DNA of 64,000 nt, from the NCBI GenBank assembly GCA_010093515.1, contig MU001671.1:742808-806807 (forward strand). The letters run 5' to 3'. The translations under genes were made by a program, and so were the position numbers. Position 1 is the first letter of the stretch, and every line of letters begins with the position of its first letter. Below are positions 11,429-22,909 of this stretch, in pieces. The notes under the pieces were generated by a model, which ran no database searches, was not told where the DNA came from, and saw only the letters and a list, made by a program, of their open reading frames with translations. Origin of the DNA: Lineolata rhizophorae. Taxonomy: Eukaryota; Ascomycota; Dothideomycetes; Lineolatales; Lineolataceae.

Positions 11429-14400
11429 TCAATCTATCTCGACGGCGATGCGAGTGCCCGAACGCGTCTCGAGCGCCCCGGCGTCCACATCCCACCCGGC
11501 GTCCTCGATGCGGCGCGCGAGCGCCGCGAACACGGCGTTCAACTCGCCCAGCGTCCGCCGTTCGAGCGCCAGCACGTCCAGGGCCGCTTCCCGCGTGCGC
11601 CTTCCCTTTCCAGGCCCTCCCCCTCCCCTCTCCCCTTCCTGCCCCCGCATTTCCTCCGCCGCCGTCTTGCCCTCTCCCCGCGCGCTCCTACCACTCCCGC
11701 CGCTCCTTCCTCCCTTCCTCCCCCCTGCCCACCACCACCACCCCGCCTTTCCTTCCGCCCTCTCCTCCTCCTCCTCCTCCTCCTCCTCCTCCTCCTCCTC
11801 CTCCTCCTCCTCTGCCGCCACCGCCCCCGCCACCAGCAGCGCGTGCGCCCACGCCTTGAGCTGCCCTCGCGGCCCGCTCCCCGCTTTGACCGCGATCAGC
11901 CCCGTCCGCGCCGCGCAGTCCCACCACAGCACGTACGGCTCGCGCGCGAAAGCCGCGAGCAGGCCCGCGAGATGCAGCGGCCGAGGAGGCCCCGTCGCCG
12001 CCGCCGTCTTCGTCGCCGCTGCCGGGTCGACACCGCCGCTGCTGGGTAGCCGTCGCACGAGCTCCGCTAGCGGCACGCCGATGCGCGCGTGGCCGAGGAC
12101 GCGCCCGTTGCTGCTGCTGCTGAGGCCGAACCAGCGGAGCACGCCGTCGGAGTCGAAGATGCGCTCGCGGCGGGCGACGGCGGCGGGGGAGAGGGCGGCG
12201 GGCACGGCGGCGGGAGGAGGAGCGGCTTCCGGGAGCAGGGTGTCGGTAAGCTGGCGCTGGCGGTGGAGCAGGGCGTCGAGCAGGTGCGAGAGGACGATGT
12301 TAGCGCGCTGGCGATTGAGGGAGCGCATCCGGACGGCGCGGACGGCGGCGTAGTTGGTGGCGAGGTGGATGGAGAGGAGCAGGGTGAGCGTGGTCCACGT
12401 GGCGAGCGGGGACGAGATGCGGGAGACGACTACGGTGCCGGCCTAGATGGTGGGGGAAGGGCGACGGGCACCCACCCCGTTCTCCCTCCGATTGGGGGAG
12501 AGGAAGGGGGGGTTTGGCCATGGAGTTAGATCACTGGTCTAGGTACTAGGTACGGTAGGGACGTAGATGGCTTCATGGTGTTCACGGGGCCAGCCGTTTT
12601 CTCTCCTCTCCTCTTTTGTCTCTTTTGACCCCGCGAGTGGGAGCGGACGGGGACGGAAGAGCCTTACCAGCATGCCCAAGAGAGATATTATGGTCTCTTG
12701 GCTCGAGTCTTTCTGTGGGTTTGAGACGGGTCCATCAGCTTATCGGAACGTCGCGGACACTAATATGGAGGTAGCGTGCACGAATGGCACCACCATCACA
12801 TCTTCCTCCTCTCTAGCAGACCGTTTGACCACAGGTAGCACTACCACTCCGCCGTCACACCCTCTCCCCAGACCCCCATTCCCCGCACCACTCGCTAGGC
12901 TGCCCAAACGGAAGCTTACGCAAGGGGAGCTGGCTAGCAGCCCACCATCCTGCCCATCTAGATGAGTCCAGAAGAGGGACCCCTGCAAGCCAGCGACCAG
13001 GGTTAGGGGTGCAGAAAGAGGCACGTCGCACGCTCTGAAGTCCTTCGCACCCGACAGAGAGCTTTCCCTCCCCAAAAGAAAGAAAGAGCCGGGGGGAGGG
13101 GAGGGCCAAGCCCTTTTCCCACACGTACCGCGTTCAGCTCGCCCAGATTCCCCGCGCGCGCAAAGTGCGCGCTCAGGCTAGCCTTGGCGCCGCCGGCCGC
13201 GACGCCGCACAGGGCGCGCAGCACGCCGGCGGCGGCCAGCAGGCCGACGCGCAGCGCCCGCCGCCCGGGCCGGGCGCAGGCGGCGCCCGACAGGCAGTCG
13301 AGCACCATGGCGACGTCGTTGAAGACGTCGGCGGCCAGGCGGTAGGTCTTGGCCTCGGGCGAGAGGGCGCCGCCGACGCGGTGCGCGAAGAAGACCGTCG
13401 CGAGCCGGCCAGCGGTGTCTTGGAGGACGGAGAGGAGGAGGGCGGCGGTGGCGGTGGCGGTGGGGTCGCCGACGCCGACGCCTGGGGTTGGTGGAGCCGG
13501 GGGAGGAGGGTGCGTGTTAGTTGCGGAGTGTAAAGAAGACGTGTAATTGCGAGTGGAAGGGTATGCGGTGTGCGTGAGGTTGCGTGTAGGTCGCGGTAGC
13601 GGTGGTAGTGGTGCGGGGGAAGGGGGGCGGCTGAGTGTTGCGGGACGTCATGGGTACAGCAAGGAGCTAGGCTAGTAGCCATGTACGTGCGGGCGGCTCG
13701 GTGGTGTGCGTGATTTTGAGCTACAAAGCGAATAATAATAACGTGATGGACGACAATGACGGAGGTGATGGCTTGGGAAGGAGGGCGAGGGGAGGGAGTA
13801 CATGCGAGTGCCAATTTGACTGATAGTGCCGAGTCTCATACGATGTGACGCCGCGCCTTGATGACTTGTATGTTTGTTTGCTCCAGGCGTCGTAGCACTC
13901 CGGAACTGAGACGAAATGAAATGGAGTGCAAGGTACTCTCGAGGCACGAAACAAGTTCATTAAGAGTACATATATGAATGACACAAAAATAAACGTTCTC
14001 GACTCACCTTCCAAAACGGCTCTGGACGCCAGCATCCCTGCAATCGAACTCGAGAATGCTTGCAGCGAGTCCTAATAAGTTAGCCTTGTTAAAGGTCACC
14101 GCGAAGCGCTAGGCACGTCCGAGATGGATGGATCGTCGCACATATATCTGGTATCTGCGGTTTTTTTTTGTTTCAACCAGGTCGTATAGACGTTAGCAAA
14201 AAGGACACACCAAGATGATGTGGTTCTTCGAACCGGATCCCCGGGGCAGCGCAGTAGGGAGCACCGAAAGCGAAAAGCGAAAAATGTCACGGGGACAGGA
14301 GTGGAACGGGGGTAGGACGGGCAACTCGACGCACTCGAGGTAGTCGTCTGTGACACTTTGCGGGTACCCCGCCGGCAGGAAGACTTCGAGGAGCTTCTGT

Positions 14401-14756
14401 ACCGCAGTCTTCGCGTTTTCCGGAGGCTGTGCCCGAGTTCGACGTCAGTTTGCTGATTGGTCCGGGGAGGGGCGGTCGGACGGGTCGGCCTTGATTGCGG
14501 CCGCGCGCTCCGGTTGTGTGCCGGCCGCACGGCAGATGGGGCGATGCATCGTGCACCTAGCCTTTGGAGCCCTAGCCGAGGAAAGAGGGGGCAGAGAGAG
14601 GGAGGGAGAGAGAGGGAGAGAGAGAGACGTCGGACTGACAATGATGTCCACCCGAACCTGCTCCCGCCCGCCTGACCCCTCGTTCTGCCGTGTTTGGGCG
14701 TACGTTGCAACGAGGGCGCCGGCCTCGTCAAACTCTTTGACGGTGACGTCGGTCAT
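11429..14756 (-). CDS. RUS1/DUF647 family protein, seven exons
   Basis: Seven exons join in phase into 565 residues: 14756-14640, 14426-14335, 14154-14142, 14071-14008, 13481-13129, 12712-12668 and 12442-11429. All introns are GT-AG. The family hallmarks appear in order: KLLEVFLPAGYPQSVTDDYL, EYQIYDSLQAFSSSIAGML, SLSAHFARAGNLGELNA, KDSSQETIISLLGML and HLATNYAAVRAVRMRSLNRQ. The RUS (root UVB sensitive) family is a conserved eukaryotic membrane-associated family. Its plant members act in UV-B and vitamin B6-related signalling; the fungal role is unknown. The third exon is only 13 nt and encodes most of EYQIY; the sixth is 45 nt. The C-terminal part carries a run of about 18 Glu coded by a (TCC)n tract on the plus strand, then a Trp/Gly/Arg-rich linker. 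The ATG at 14756 (MTDVTVKEFDEAG) fits the family N-terminus as I know it. Confidence 0.9.
11761..11812. repeat. (TCC)n microsatellite coding poly-Glu
   Basis: This is a nearly pure trinucleotide tract inside the last exon of the RUS1-like gene. Read on the minus strand it encodes a run of about 18 glutamates, so its length is likely to vary between strains without breaking the frame. Confidence 0.9.
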
Positions 14757-16675
14757 GTTGGCCAGGAGGGCGGAGAGAGAATGTCGGCGTTTCGTTGGAG
14801 TGGCCGCGTACGTGGTATGTACGGTACGTGGGGATGAAATCGTTTTCGTGGTCAATTGATTGTCAGACCGGGGTTGGCTCTCTAGCGATGCGTCTCGGCC
14901 GCGTCGATTGATTGGTTGGGCGCACGTCGCATTGCGTTGCACGGGTTGTGGGCGCTCATTTAGTGAGCAAACAATGCCCGTCTTAGATCCCTAACTAGAG
15001 GTCGAATAGCGTAGGACACGCATCATCGCTCTGCTTTCCCAAGACGTTTAGTGAGGATCAAGATCCACCAAGCCATAATTGCCTATCATCTATCTATTCT
15101 GTACTCTGTACCTCTTTTTGAACTCACTCCACCGACTACAGGAATAGCAGTCTAAGAAAATGAAACATCATAACTTGAATAATATAATTAATTGCGCTAC
15201 AGTTCACTTTATAAATGGTATTATTGGAAAGTATGCTTGGAACTAAGATAAAAATTCATGAACATCGAATTTTCTATAAAAATTGCCCTAGGAATATGAC
15301 CAGTGTTCAAGCCTCCAAGAATACATTTGATATCCAAATCTCTCATGTCATGTCTAATCCAAACATTTCCTGATAAAAGTGATAACGATGACCTCGACTC
15401 TAAGTATGAAGATATTCCTTGTACGTACCTTTCTGTTTCTTGACTTCCCTTATATCTGATGGCATAATTCTCTTGCCTACCAAGTATTTCGTAAAGTATA
15501 TTTCCGACAAACGGACTGCCCAGTCGGTACCGGAGTGGATCTAGAGTGAAGAAAGGCCGCTCGGGTAGATTTTGCTATCAGCGGAGAGGTTTATACAAGG
15601 ATGTACGATTATACAGTCGAGCTTTAGTTCGCATCGAGTCATGATTAAGCTCCATCATTACCCTATTATGTGTACTAGCAAGCGGCGAGAAGAGGCACAA
15701 AGAATAGGGGAGCGAAAAGTGATCTAAGGGCGGTGCTAGTCTAGACTAGCTATTAGTTGAGCACCTTGGTTTTGCATGGCCAATATTCGTTAGATATTCT
15801 CTAGTATTCTCCTTGGTAGTTAATGATATCGCGCTTAGCATGCACAATAGGCTGTAAGTGCTGTTGTGAAAGATACTACTGGCGCGCTTGAGCCAAAAAA
15901 GGGACGATAGGACAGTCTTTTGGCGAAGCAGAAGTGGTTTTGAATAGAACGGTAATGGAGAAGACGAAAACTATTCTGTGTAGAGAAGAAAATAGTGAGT
16001 AATAGAGCAAGGCGTTGTGTGGTATATCATTCAATCTCTGCCTTTCTGCAGTATAAGGAACTTTGGTGGAGGGCAGCTATCATCCACCGACCGTATCGTT
16101 GCAATCTGAACTAATAAGCATAAAGACAAAACCGACTGCCAATAACAACATTTCTAGTTGAACTGAGTATTGAGGGAGTTCCCTCTTGGCAGTCTGTTGC
16201 CAAACCTAAGTGTAGATTAGATGAGATTGCCAGCTTACCATATACGAAACTAAGCATAGTCGTGAGTTAGAACTGTGAACGTTCATTCCGTTAATCCGAA
16301 TGGAGCAGTCCACTTATAGAATGAACGGTCAAGAATAATCGTTACTCGATTTACCATCTTGCCCTCATTACGTCTGTAGGAGCAATCCTGGCATGAACTA
16401 CGTAAAACAGGTATCTATACATGTCGCATACCCGAACGGTAGCAGTAAGCCTTGCATCAAACAATTCCGCCATATAGAAGACCAAAAATATCAAGAAAAG
16501 CAAAAGGCGCCGCACAAACGCCCCATCCGTCCCTTGGCATTTATATGTACGTTTCCAACTCTGGACCATCTAGCGCCGTTGCTCGCCCAACGTTCAATCC
16601 AAGGAGCGTAAATAGCATCACCGCCTCCTTAGGGCAAAAAAATTTTGCCAACCGAGAGAAGCTCTTGAGTCCTGA
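14757..16675. other. Intergenic, AT-richer block
   Basis: No gene can be supported here. Composition drops sharply from the GC-rich left part to an AT-rich stretch, about 15,120-15,480. No frame longer than about 70 codons is present between 14.9 and 16.6 kb. The decay pattern could reflect an old repeat altered by RIP-like mutation, but I recognise no element. The right part holds the 3' flank of the DUF3405 gene. Confidence 0.45.
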
Positions 16676-19180
16676 CTAGTCTTCGCCCGCCTGATGCTCG
16701 TAAACCAAATCGACCTGCTTCACCGGATGCAGCAGCATGGCCGGCAAACACATGCGGCCCTCGTTCGCCACTTCCCACTGCTCGCCGCCATCGTTATCGA
16801 CCTTGTAGCCCAACCAGCGCTTCCACAAGTTGGGCGCGAACCCCGCGTCATAGTACCACGTGGTGCCCTTGAAGTTGTGCTGGCGCTCGTCGGAGAAGAC
16901 GCTTCCCCTGGCGCCGCCGGCAGCGCCGTTGCGTCCGCCGTTGAAGATGGCCGCCAAGTAGTCCGTCGGCCACCGACGATCGACGTAGACGGGGTGCGGC
17001 GCGTACACGGCCTTGAGCCCGTGGTGCAGCGCGCAGCTCCCCGGCCACATCTCGCTGAACATGGTGTGGCGGCCGAGGGATGTCTCGGCGTGCATGCGCG
17101 CGAGCAGCCGGCGCGACAGCCGCGACGTCGTGATGATGGCAGTGCGCCGCGGCGGCAAGCCCCGCGTCGTGTTGTAGCCCGTCACGTCCTCGGCCAGGAT
17201 CCAGTTGGTGCCGGCGGGGTCGAAGAGCGGATTGAAGGTTATGAGGTCGGCGTCTTCGCCCACGCCCCACGAGTAATCGTCGTCTTTTAACTCCGTTGGC
17301 GGCTTCGGGTCCTCTGACGTGTCGATGTCGTCGTCGATGGGGGGCTCGGGACCCCAGATGGGTCGCTCCGGCCTCGATAAGGAAGCCGAGTCGGGGGAAT
17401 TGGGATCTGTGGCTGCCATCTCGGCGTAGATGTTGTTCCTGTTGTTCGTGCCCTGCTCCGTCTGGAACCGTACTAGCTGCTTGAAGTCTTCCCACGAACC
17501 GTGCTCGGAGGGCACGTAGAAGCGGCTGTTGCGTTCCCAGAGACCTTTACGGGGCTGATCACGTGCGAACTTATCGACTTTGTCGAACAGGTGGTAGTAA
17601 TTGCCGGTATATCGGACGTCCATTTCCCAGTGCCAAAAGAAGTCGTACTCAGGGTGTTGGTGTGCGAAGTACTGGACGGGCATGAACGTGCTGCGGTAGG
17701 CTCCGTGGACCGGAAGGTTCCGGTAAAAGCTTTCAGCAACACCACCATAAATCAGGCCCATTTGCCTTTCAGACCACAGCGTACCCATTCCTCGGAATTC
17801 CTCAGGAAGCGAGTCATTAAGCACTTGCTGGTAGATATCGTCATCTGCCCAAATCTGCTTGTTGTCGTCCTTGACATGAATCAGAAAGTGGACGGTGTAT
17901 TCTCCGCCAGATCGAATAGACAATTCAGATATCAGCGCTCGCAAGTACATGATATCTTCTTGGTCATATTTGTAGTTCCACCAAGTCCGAATGAGCACAG
18001 CCGTTCGACGAAGATGTTGATTTGCCACGAGGGTAGTGGGTGTTGAGGCTCCAAGACTGTTGTCACTCGTATTGGCGGCCTGGCTGTCTTGGCGCTTATC
18101 CAAAACCGTGCCATCGGATTCTGCAGGATCCATCTCCGCAGCTTCCGCAGCAGGACCACCAGCACCCATCGAAAGGAAAAAATGGTTTCGATGGGGAGGC
18201 ATTGGTTTGAACCGATGTTTATTAGCCTCGAGGCACCGCTTTTGCACGTCCGCCCACTTTACCTCCCTGAAATCGACTTCCGCGTTCAACGCCCAGACAT
18301 CGTCGATTCCCTCGCGATCGCCTTCCATGCCAGCGCCCGTTCCGCCCAGGTTGCGTCCGTAACCAAGGCCGTACGGGCCTAGTCTTCCGAACCGTTCGAA
18401 GCAGACGTCGTCCCGCAGACCGAAAATATCATACGAGCCCATGACGTTGTCAGGCATACCGCTCGTGACACCAGGATAGCTCTGCAACATGGGAATTCGA
18501 ATGGTCTCCTCGTCGTCCAGGAAGCACTCCCTCACCACAGTGTAGTTGGCGACGTACTCCTCCGAGGTATAGTCCGGGTAGGGATTGAAGGCAGTGCTCG
18601 CCGGAAACGTCGATGCGTCGTCCTCTTCTGGCTCATCTCTCCTCCCTTTGGGCGCGGCGCTCGACGACGGCTCCGGGATATTTGGCCCGTCGCCAGGATA
18701 CTCCGGCTCGTTCTCCTCGCGCGACACCAGCGTCCGTATGCCTCCATGGTACCGCTTGAGGAACGGGAACTTCTCCCAAGGCGGCGGCGGCTTCGGCGCC
18801 TTCTCGACCCCGAGCTCGACCTTTTTGGACGACACCCAACTCAGCCGTGTCAGGGTCAGGACGAAGAGCACGATGGTCGAGCCGATGGCGAGCGCGAAGT
18901 AACGCGAGAACTTGCGCGGCGCGCGGTACGTGTATGCGTTGGAGGAGCGGGCGCCGCCGCGAGGCGACGGGCTGCGACGCGCGGCTCCCATCATGCCGTC
19001 GCAGGAGCCCGAGACGTTGCGCGACGACGCAGCCGACGAGTCGTAGGAGGAGCCGTCTACCGAGGACGGCGAGCGGCGGAGCTTCTCGACGTCGAGCTCA
19101 TCGTCGGAGGCGTAGGTGGGCACGGACGAGTACGCGGGCAGCTTCCGTCGGGCCAGGCTGAGCGGGTTGAAGCTGCGCAT
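16676..19180 (-). CDS. DUF3405 family type II membrane protein
   Basis: A single uninterrupted frame of 834 residues starts at a true ATG. A Ser-rich cytosolic N-terminus is followed by one membrane segment at about 94-113 (ALAIGSTIVLFVLTLTRL). That gives a type II (signal-anchor) topology typical of Golgi or ER enzymes. The large lumenal part matches the fungal DUF3405 family as I know it, with AVLIRTWWNYKYDQEDIMYL, GGEYTVHFLIHVKDDN, FFWHWEMDVRYTGNYYHLFD and WLGYKVDNDGGEQWEVANEG as clear landmarks. The biochemical role of DUF3405 is not established. The acidic MDVR and the lumenal placement would fit a glycosyltransferase-like enzyme, but that is inference only. The C-terminus, KQVDLVYEHQAGED, looks complete. 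Confidence 0.9.
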   Translation of the reverse strand: MRSFNPLSLARRKLPAYSSVPTYASDDELDVEKLRRSPSSVDGSSYDSSAASSRNVSGSCDGMMGAARRSPSPRGGARSSNAYTYRAPRKFSRYFALAIGSTIVLFVLTLTRLSWVSSKKVELGVEKAPKPPPPWEKFPFLKRYHGGIRTLVSREENEPEYPGDGPNIPEPSSSAAPKGRRDEPEEDDASTFPASTAFNPYPDYTSEEYVANYTVVRECFLDDEETIRIPMLQSYPGVTSGMPDNVMGSYDIFGLRDDVCFERFGRLGPYGLGYGRNLGGTGAGMEGDREGIDDVWALNAEVDFREVKWADVQKRCLEANKHRFKPMPPHRNHFFLSMGAGGPAAEAAEMDPAESDGTVLDKRQDSQAANTSDNSLGASTPTTLVANQHLRRTAVLIRTWWNYKYDQEDIMYLRALISELSIRSGGEYTVHFLIHVKDDNKQIWADDDIYQQVLNDSLPEEFRGMGTLWSERQMGLIYGGVAESFYRNLPVHGAYRSTFMPVQYFAHQHPEYDFFWHWEMDVRYTGNYYHLFDKVDKFARDQPRKGLWERNSRFYVPSEHGSWEDFKQLVRFQTEQGTNNRNNIYAEMAATDPNSPDSASLSRPERPIWGPEPPIDDDIDTSEDPKPPTELKDDDYSWGVGEDADLITFNPLFDPAGTNWILAEDVTGYNTTRGLPPRRTAIITTSRLSRRLLARMHAETSLGRHTMFSEMWPGSCALHHGLKAVYAPHPVYVDRRWPTDYLAAIFNGGRNGAAGGARGSVFSDERQHNFKGTTWYYDAGFAPNLWKRWLGYKVDNDGGEQWEVANEGRMCLPAMLLHPVKQVDLVYEHQAGED

Positions 19181-20063
19181 CGCAAAGTAGCGGCGGCGCG
19201 CTACCTTCAGGGCGGGTGGGGGAGGCGGAAAGGCAAAAAGCAGGCTTTAAAGGCGGCAAAAACGAAGTCGGGGCCCGAGGGCGGTGCAAAAGGCAATTGC
19301 GGGATTCCCGGGCTTTTCTGGCCCGCTTAATACTCCTCAGGGGTTTCGGCAGCGGGCGCAGTGTGTATACAGCAGGCAGGCGGCAGGTGAGGGATCCAAG
19401 GCGGATTGCATTGGGGTGAAGGGCTGCTGGCGCAACGGGGAGCGCTATCCTGGCCGCGCGTTGGCGAGGCGACGGCGCTCAAGCCACCAACGACATCGCC
19501 CCGCCGGCCCCTTCTTGGCTTATCGTCGCAGCTTGCGTGGTGCTCGGCCAGCCGCACGCCATCAAAGTGCCTTTGCTGTGTACTACGCACGGTATTTTCT
19601 TGTTCTCGACGAAATCGCCCAGCGGCGAAATAAACTGTGGATGTATATTGCAAAGTGGTCTCGGTCGATCACTCCATAGACTCAAAATATTCCATTGTCT
19701 CCATTGTCTCTATTGTCTCCGTTGTCTACATTGACTCCATTGACTTCATTCGCTCCATTGACTCTATTGTCTGCAACTTGGTGTCGCTGGGGAGACTGAA
19801 AAGCCGATCGGTCTGACCAGGCCTCGATGAGCTCCTGATGTCCCGGTCAGTGGAATAGTAGGCCACGGAGCCTAAGAATAGGGCTTGACAAATTGAGACT
19901 TCTCGGCGAGTCTAATACTCACCGCCCATGTGTCCTCGCGGCCGTGGCATCTTGCCATCTGAGCATTTTCCGCCGCTTTAGCGGTGCCACGCCTTATGTG
20001 GCCCATCGTAAGTGCCTGCCCGAATACAGGACTCGTCGCCACGGAATCAGCGAGCCTGCGCCG
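19181..20063. other. Intergenic with a 9-bp minisatellite
   Basis: This is the 5' flank of the DUF3405 gene, GC-rich near the start codon and poorer further right. The only marked structure is the nine-unit 9-bp tandem repeat at 19692-19772. No gene is supported. Confidence 0.5.
19692..19772. repeat. Nine-unit 9-bp minisatellite (CCATTGTCT-like)
   Basis: Nine head-to-tail 9-bp units fill 81 bp. Units 1 and 2 are identical (CCATTGTCT); later units differ by one to three bases (CTATTGTCT, CCGTTGTCT, ACATTGACT, TCATTCGCT). The tract lies about 510 bp upstream of the DUF3405 start codon and is not inside a supported gene. Confidence 0.9.
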
Positions 20064-20772
20064 CTATCTAGCCGGACGACCGAAGCGAGCATTGACGATG
20101 ATCTCTGTTCGCCATGCCAAAATTTCCTCCCAGGGCGTAAACGTGGGTGGGATAAGTCGCCTACTTTCTTGTCCCCATAATCTTGCCTCCATAAATGCTA
20201 GCAAATGATCCTCCTCGAGCCCCGCCCCGAAAACTGCGCGATTGAAGAAGGCTACGCGGAGATAAGTAGCTATTTGCGCCTCTGCCTCCATCATGGTCTC
20301 ATCTGGACCCTCTCCCAGAGATCCGTCATTGGCGATCATCGACCAACTCCGTGACCAAGGCTTTTAATTCGAGGATCTCTACCTCGAGGCTGGATTCGGC
20401 AGATGCGGCAGCCGAGTGCCCGGTGCCGTCTCCGTTGGCCATGGCCGATCGTTGTTCCGAGTGCGTAGTTGCTGAAGAAATATCTCTGTTATTGATCCGG
20501 AGGCTACGGGCAGTGGCTAGCAACTTTCTTCGAGCCCTTGGCTGCCTTATATGGCCCATGGCGATGGGTAGTCGAACTGGCTCGGGCACGCCGTTGATCG
20601 TTGATATCGTAATCGTGCCGAAGCATTCCTCGGATTGTGCGGGAGCACATATGCGCTGCCGTTTAAATACTTCGCCGCTTTCAATTGGAATGTAGATTCC
20701 TACTAGGTTTCTCTCGGTGTTACATTGGCGAATGACGTCAGCCAGCAACGCAAAAGAAGGCGTATAGGACAT
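20064..20772 (-). CDS. Doubtful hypothetical locus, two overlapping frames
   Basis: Two minus-strand frames overlap by 14 bases. The upstream one (20772-20326) starts at ATG and encodes 148 residues ending in an acidic helical stretch (SLEVEILELKALVTELVDD). The downstream one (20339-20064) encodes 91 residues with an amphipathic, aromatic-rich composition (TPWEEILAWRTEIIVNARF). Amino-acid use in both is protein-like rather than low complexity, so one gene split by a frame change, or an intron I cannot place, is possible. I recognise no domain in either. It could equally be a chance pair in a lower-GC region. Confidence 0.3.
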
Positions 20773-21686
20773 GGTCGCTCGAGATTGGACTCACTACCAG
20801 GTCATAGCCGGGGCCTCATTGACGCGGGGGGATAAGCCTTCAAGAAAGCTAGGCTGTTTGATTCAAAAGGTGAAGAACGAATGGTGACCAACTATACCTA
20901 GCGTCGAAAAGAGCTCTCAAGATGGTAGTGAAGCTCTCTAATGCGCGACAGACTTTGTACTGAGTGTGATAACGATTGTAAGTAATGTACTAAGGCATAT
21001 GTGTGTTGAGATGACGATCTCTGGACTGTGCCTGTTAACGGGAATAGGAGCACTGCCTAGGCCACCAAAGCTACGGCCTACCTATTACCTAGTATGGTGA
21101 GTCTGTCAATAAGTTGCGAGCGCTATTTCAAGCATTGGACATTGACTGCGGTGATGGCCGATTCAAGTCATGGACATTGCTCAGCCAGTGGCTTCCCAGT
21201 TGCCAAACCTAAATAGCAAGGAAGGTAGTCGACCTCACCGGAGCCACCTGACGACTTCGGGTGATGGGTGCTGGTCCTGCTACACTAGAAATTGCACGTC
21301 ATCGTAATTGCCAACCATACCGACGAGCCGTATCATGGGAACTGGCATAAATAGGCATTTGAGAAAAGAAATAAGATTGACTCCCCTTTCTACGGATAGA
21401 TAATGACAGCTTTTAATCCGTCAATAGGCAAGGCCCATAGTGGTCTAGAAAGTAGCAGTTCCCAGCTGTTCTGGATACCTAGTGTGAAATGCCCCAAATT
21501 CACGTTATTAGTGCCCGCCGGCCATTTTGGCGGATACCCACGAACCCACGCTACCCATTTGCTGCAAACTCAGCGTCAAAACACCAACGGGGAAGAACGT
21601 TCGTTGCTAGGCGGTTGCCAGGCGCGGGCCCAAGAATCACCCTAAAACACCGTAGACCGCAACGCTTCCTCCACGCGGTTCGCGCT
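20773..21686. other. Intergenic, nothing recognised
   Basis: This stretch runs from the doubtful hypothetical locus to the 3' end of the sulfotransferase-like gene. I see no gene, repeat or RNA in it. Confidence 0.5.
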
Positions 21687-22909
21687 TCAAAAATATCCCC
21701 GGGTGCGTGCGAAATAGACGGCGACGCCAGCGACGACGATAGGTGCCGCCATGGAGAGCACCCGCTTCACCGCGATCTGCATCCTTAGCCCCATTATGGT
21801 GCCCATGGTCTTGTGGAAGTAGTCGGACTCGTTGACGCGCGGGAAGTCCTCCTCCGGCACCGGCTTGCCCAGAAACTCGCACAGCGGCTCCCAGCCCTGG
21901 CTGACATTGTAGTCGAGCAGGCGCTCCGGCGGCGTCGCCTTGCGTATGTTGTCGTAGTGCTGGACGAAGACCTCCTTGTAGCGGGCCTCGTCGACGTCCA
22001 TGGTGCCGAAGTACTGGCCGAACATGTTATAGGCCATAGGGCGGATGCGGCCCACGAAGGTAGGGTCGATGGTGGCGAGCCACGACGAGCGCATTTTCTT
22101 GATGGACGCGCCAATGGTGGCATTGAACGACTTCCACCACGCGTCCCGGTCGCGGTTCGTGAGCACGACCTTGGCTTCGGGGTACATTTCTATAAGCTCC
22201 TTCCAGAAAACCGCGGCCGGAAAGTCCGTCACAGCCTATCGCATGCCAAACTCGTAGTTAGAGACGCTAATTGTTCCTTCCACGGGGGCGAAATGCGGGC
22301 CGCAGGCGGGTCCTCGGCCGTCAGGCGGGTACGCCGCACTTTAAGTTGACGCGCCGTTGGCCCCATCTCCGTCGGCATCCAATAGAGAGAGAGGGGAAAA
22401 AGGGGGGGAATGAATAAGGAGCGAAAAGGGTTTGAAAAAAGGCACCGACCATGGCGTGTCCCAACACCTGATCCCATTCCTCTCGTGTAAGTGGCTTCCG
22501 TTTGCCGACCCACGCGGCCGCGGCTTCGTGCCAGATGTCCGCGTCCGGAGGGTTGTGGAAGACGGACGCCATATGGTAGACGTGGTCATAGCCCAGCCTG
22601 GTCAGGGCCATCCGCATGGCTGTTGAACCGCATCACGGGCGGCCAGGTCAGCGCGTCGTCGTCGGTCGAGACGTGCGATGTTGCTCGCATTGCAAGCCCC
22701 CCGCCTGCCGGCGTGGGCGGGCATCCCGCGTACGGAGCTCGCGGAGAAAGCTAGGGGACGTTGAGAAGTGAACGCGACGTACATGCCGTGCCCGTCCGAG
22801 GCATGCCCAACACCAATACTTCCATGGGCTTGGTGCGTTTGCTCCCATGCCGATCCACCCACGTCTTCCCCGACATGTCGATCGGGAGGCCGAAGTAATC
22901 TCCTGACAT
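21687..22909 (-). CDS. Sulfotransferase-like P-loop protein, tail-anchored
   Basis: Three exons (22909-22783, 22619-22450, 22235-21687) join in phase into 281 residues. The N-terminal part has the nucleotide-binding-like strand and loop EVLVLGMPRTGTASMRMAL, which corresponds to the phosphosulfate-binding loop of this family. YPEAKVVLTNRDRDAWWKSF follows, typical of the fungal branch of P-loop sulfotransferase-like proteins (Sulfotransfer_4). The domain ends with LLDYNVSQGWEPLCEFLGKP. The last 25 or so residues (SMAAPIVVAGVAVYFARTRGYF) form a single hydrophobic segment, suggesting a membrane tail anchor with the enzyme facing the cytosol. Homologues are often misnamed as NAD-dependent epimerases. 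The substrate is unknown; no pathway neighbour is present. Splice sites are GT-AG and the family alignment runs unbroken over both junctions. Confidence 0.88.

Noticed and set aside
11142-12353. 403-codon plus-strand frame
   Set aside because: Antisense shadow of the last RUS1 exon; its long Ser run is just the (TCC)n tract read the other way.
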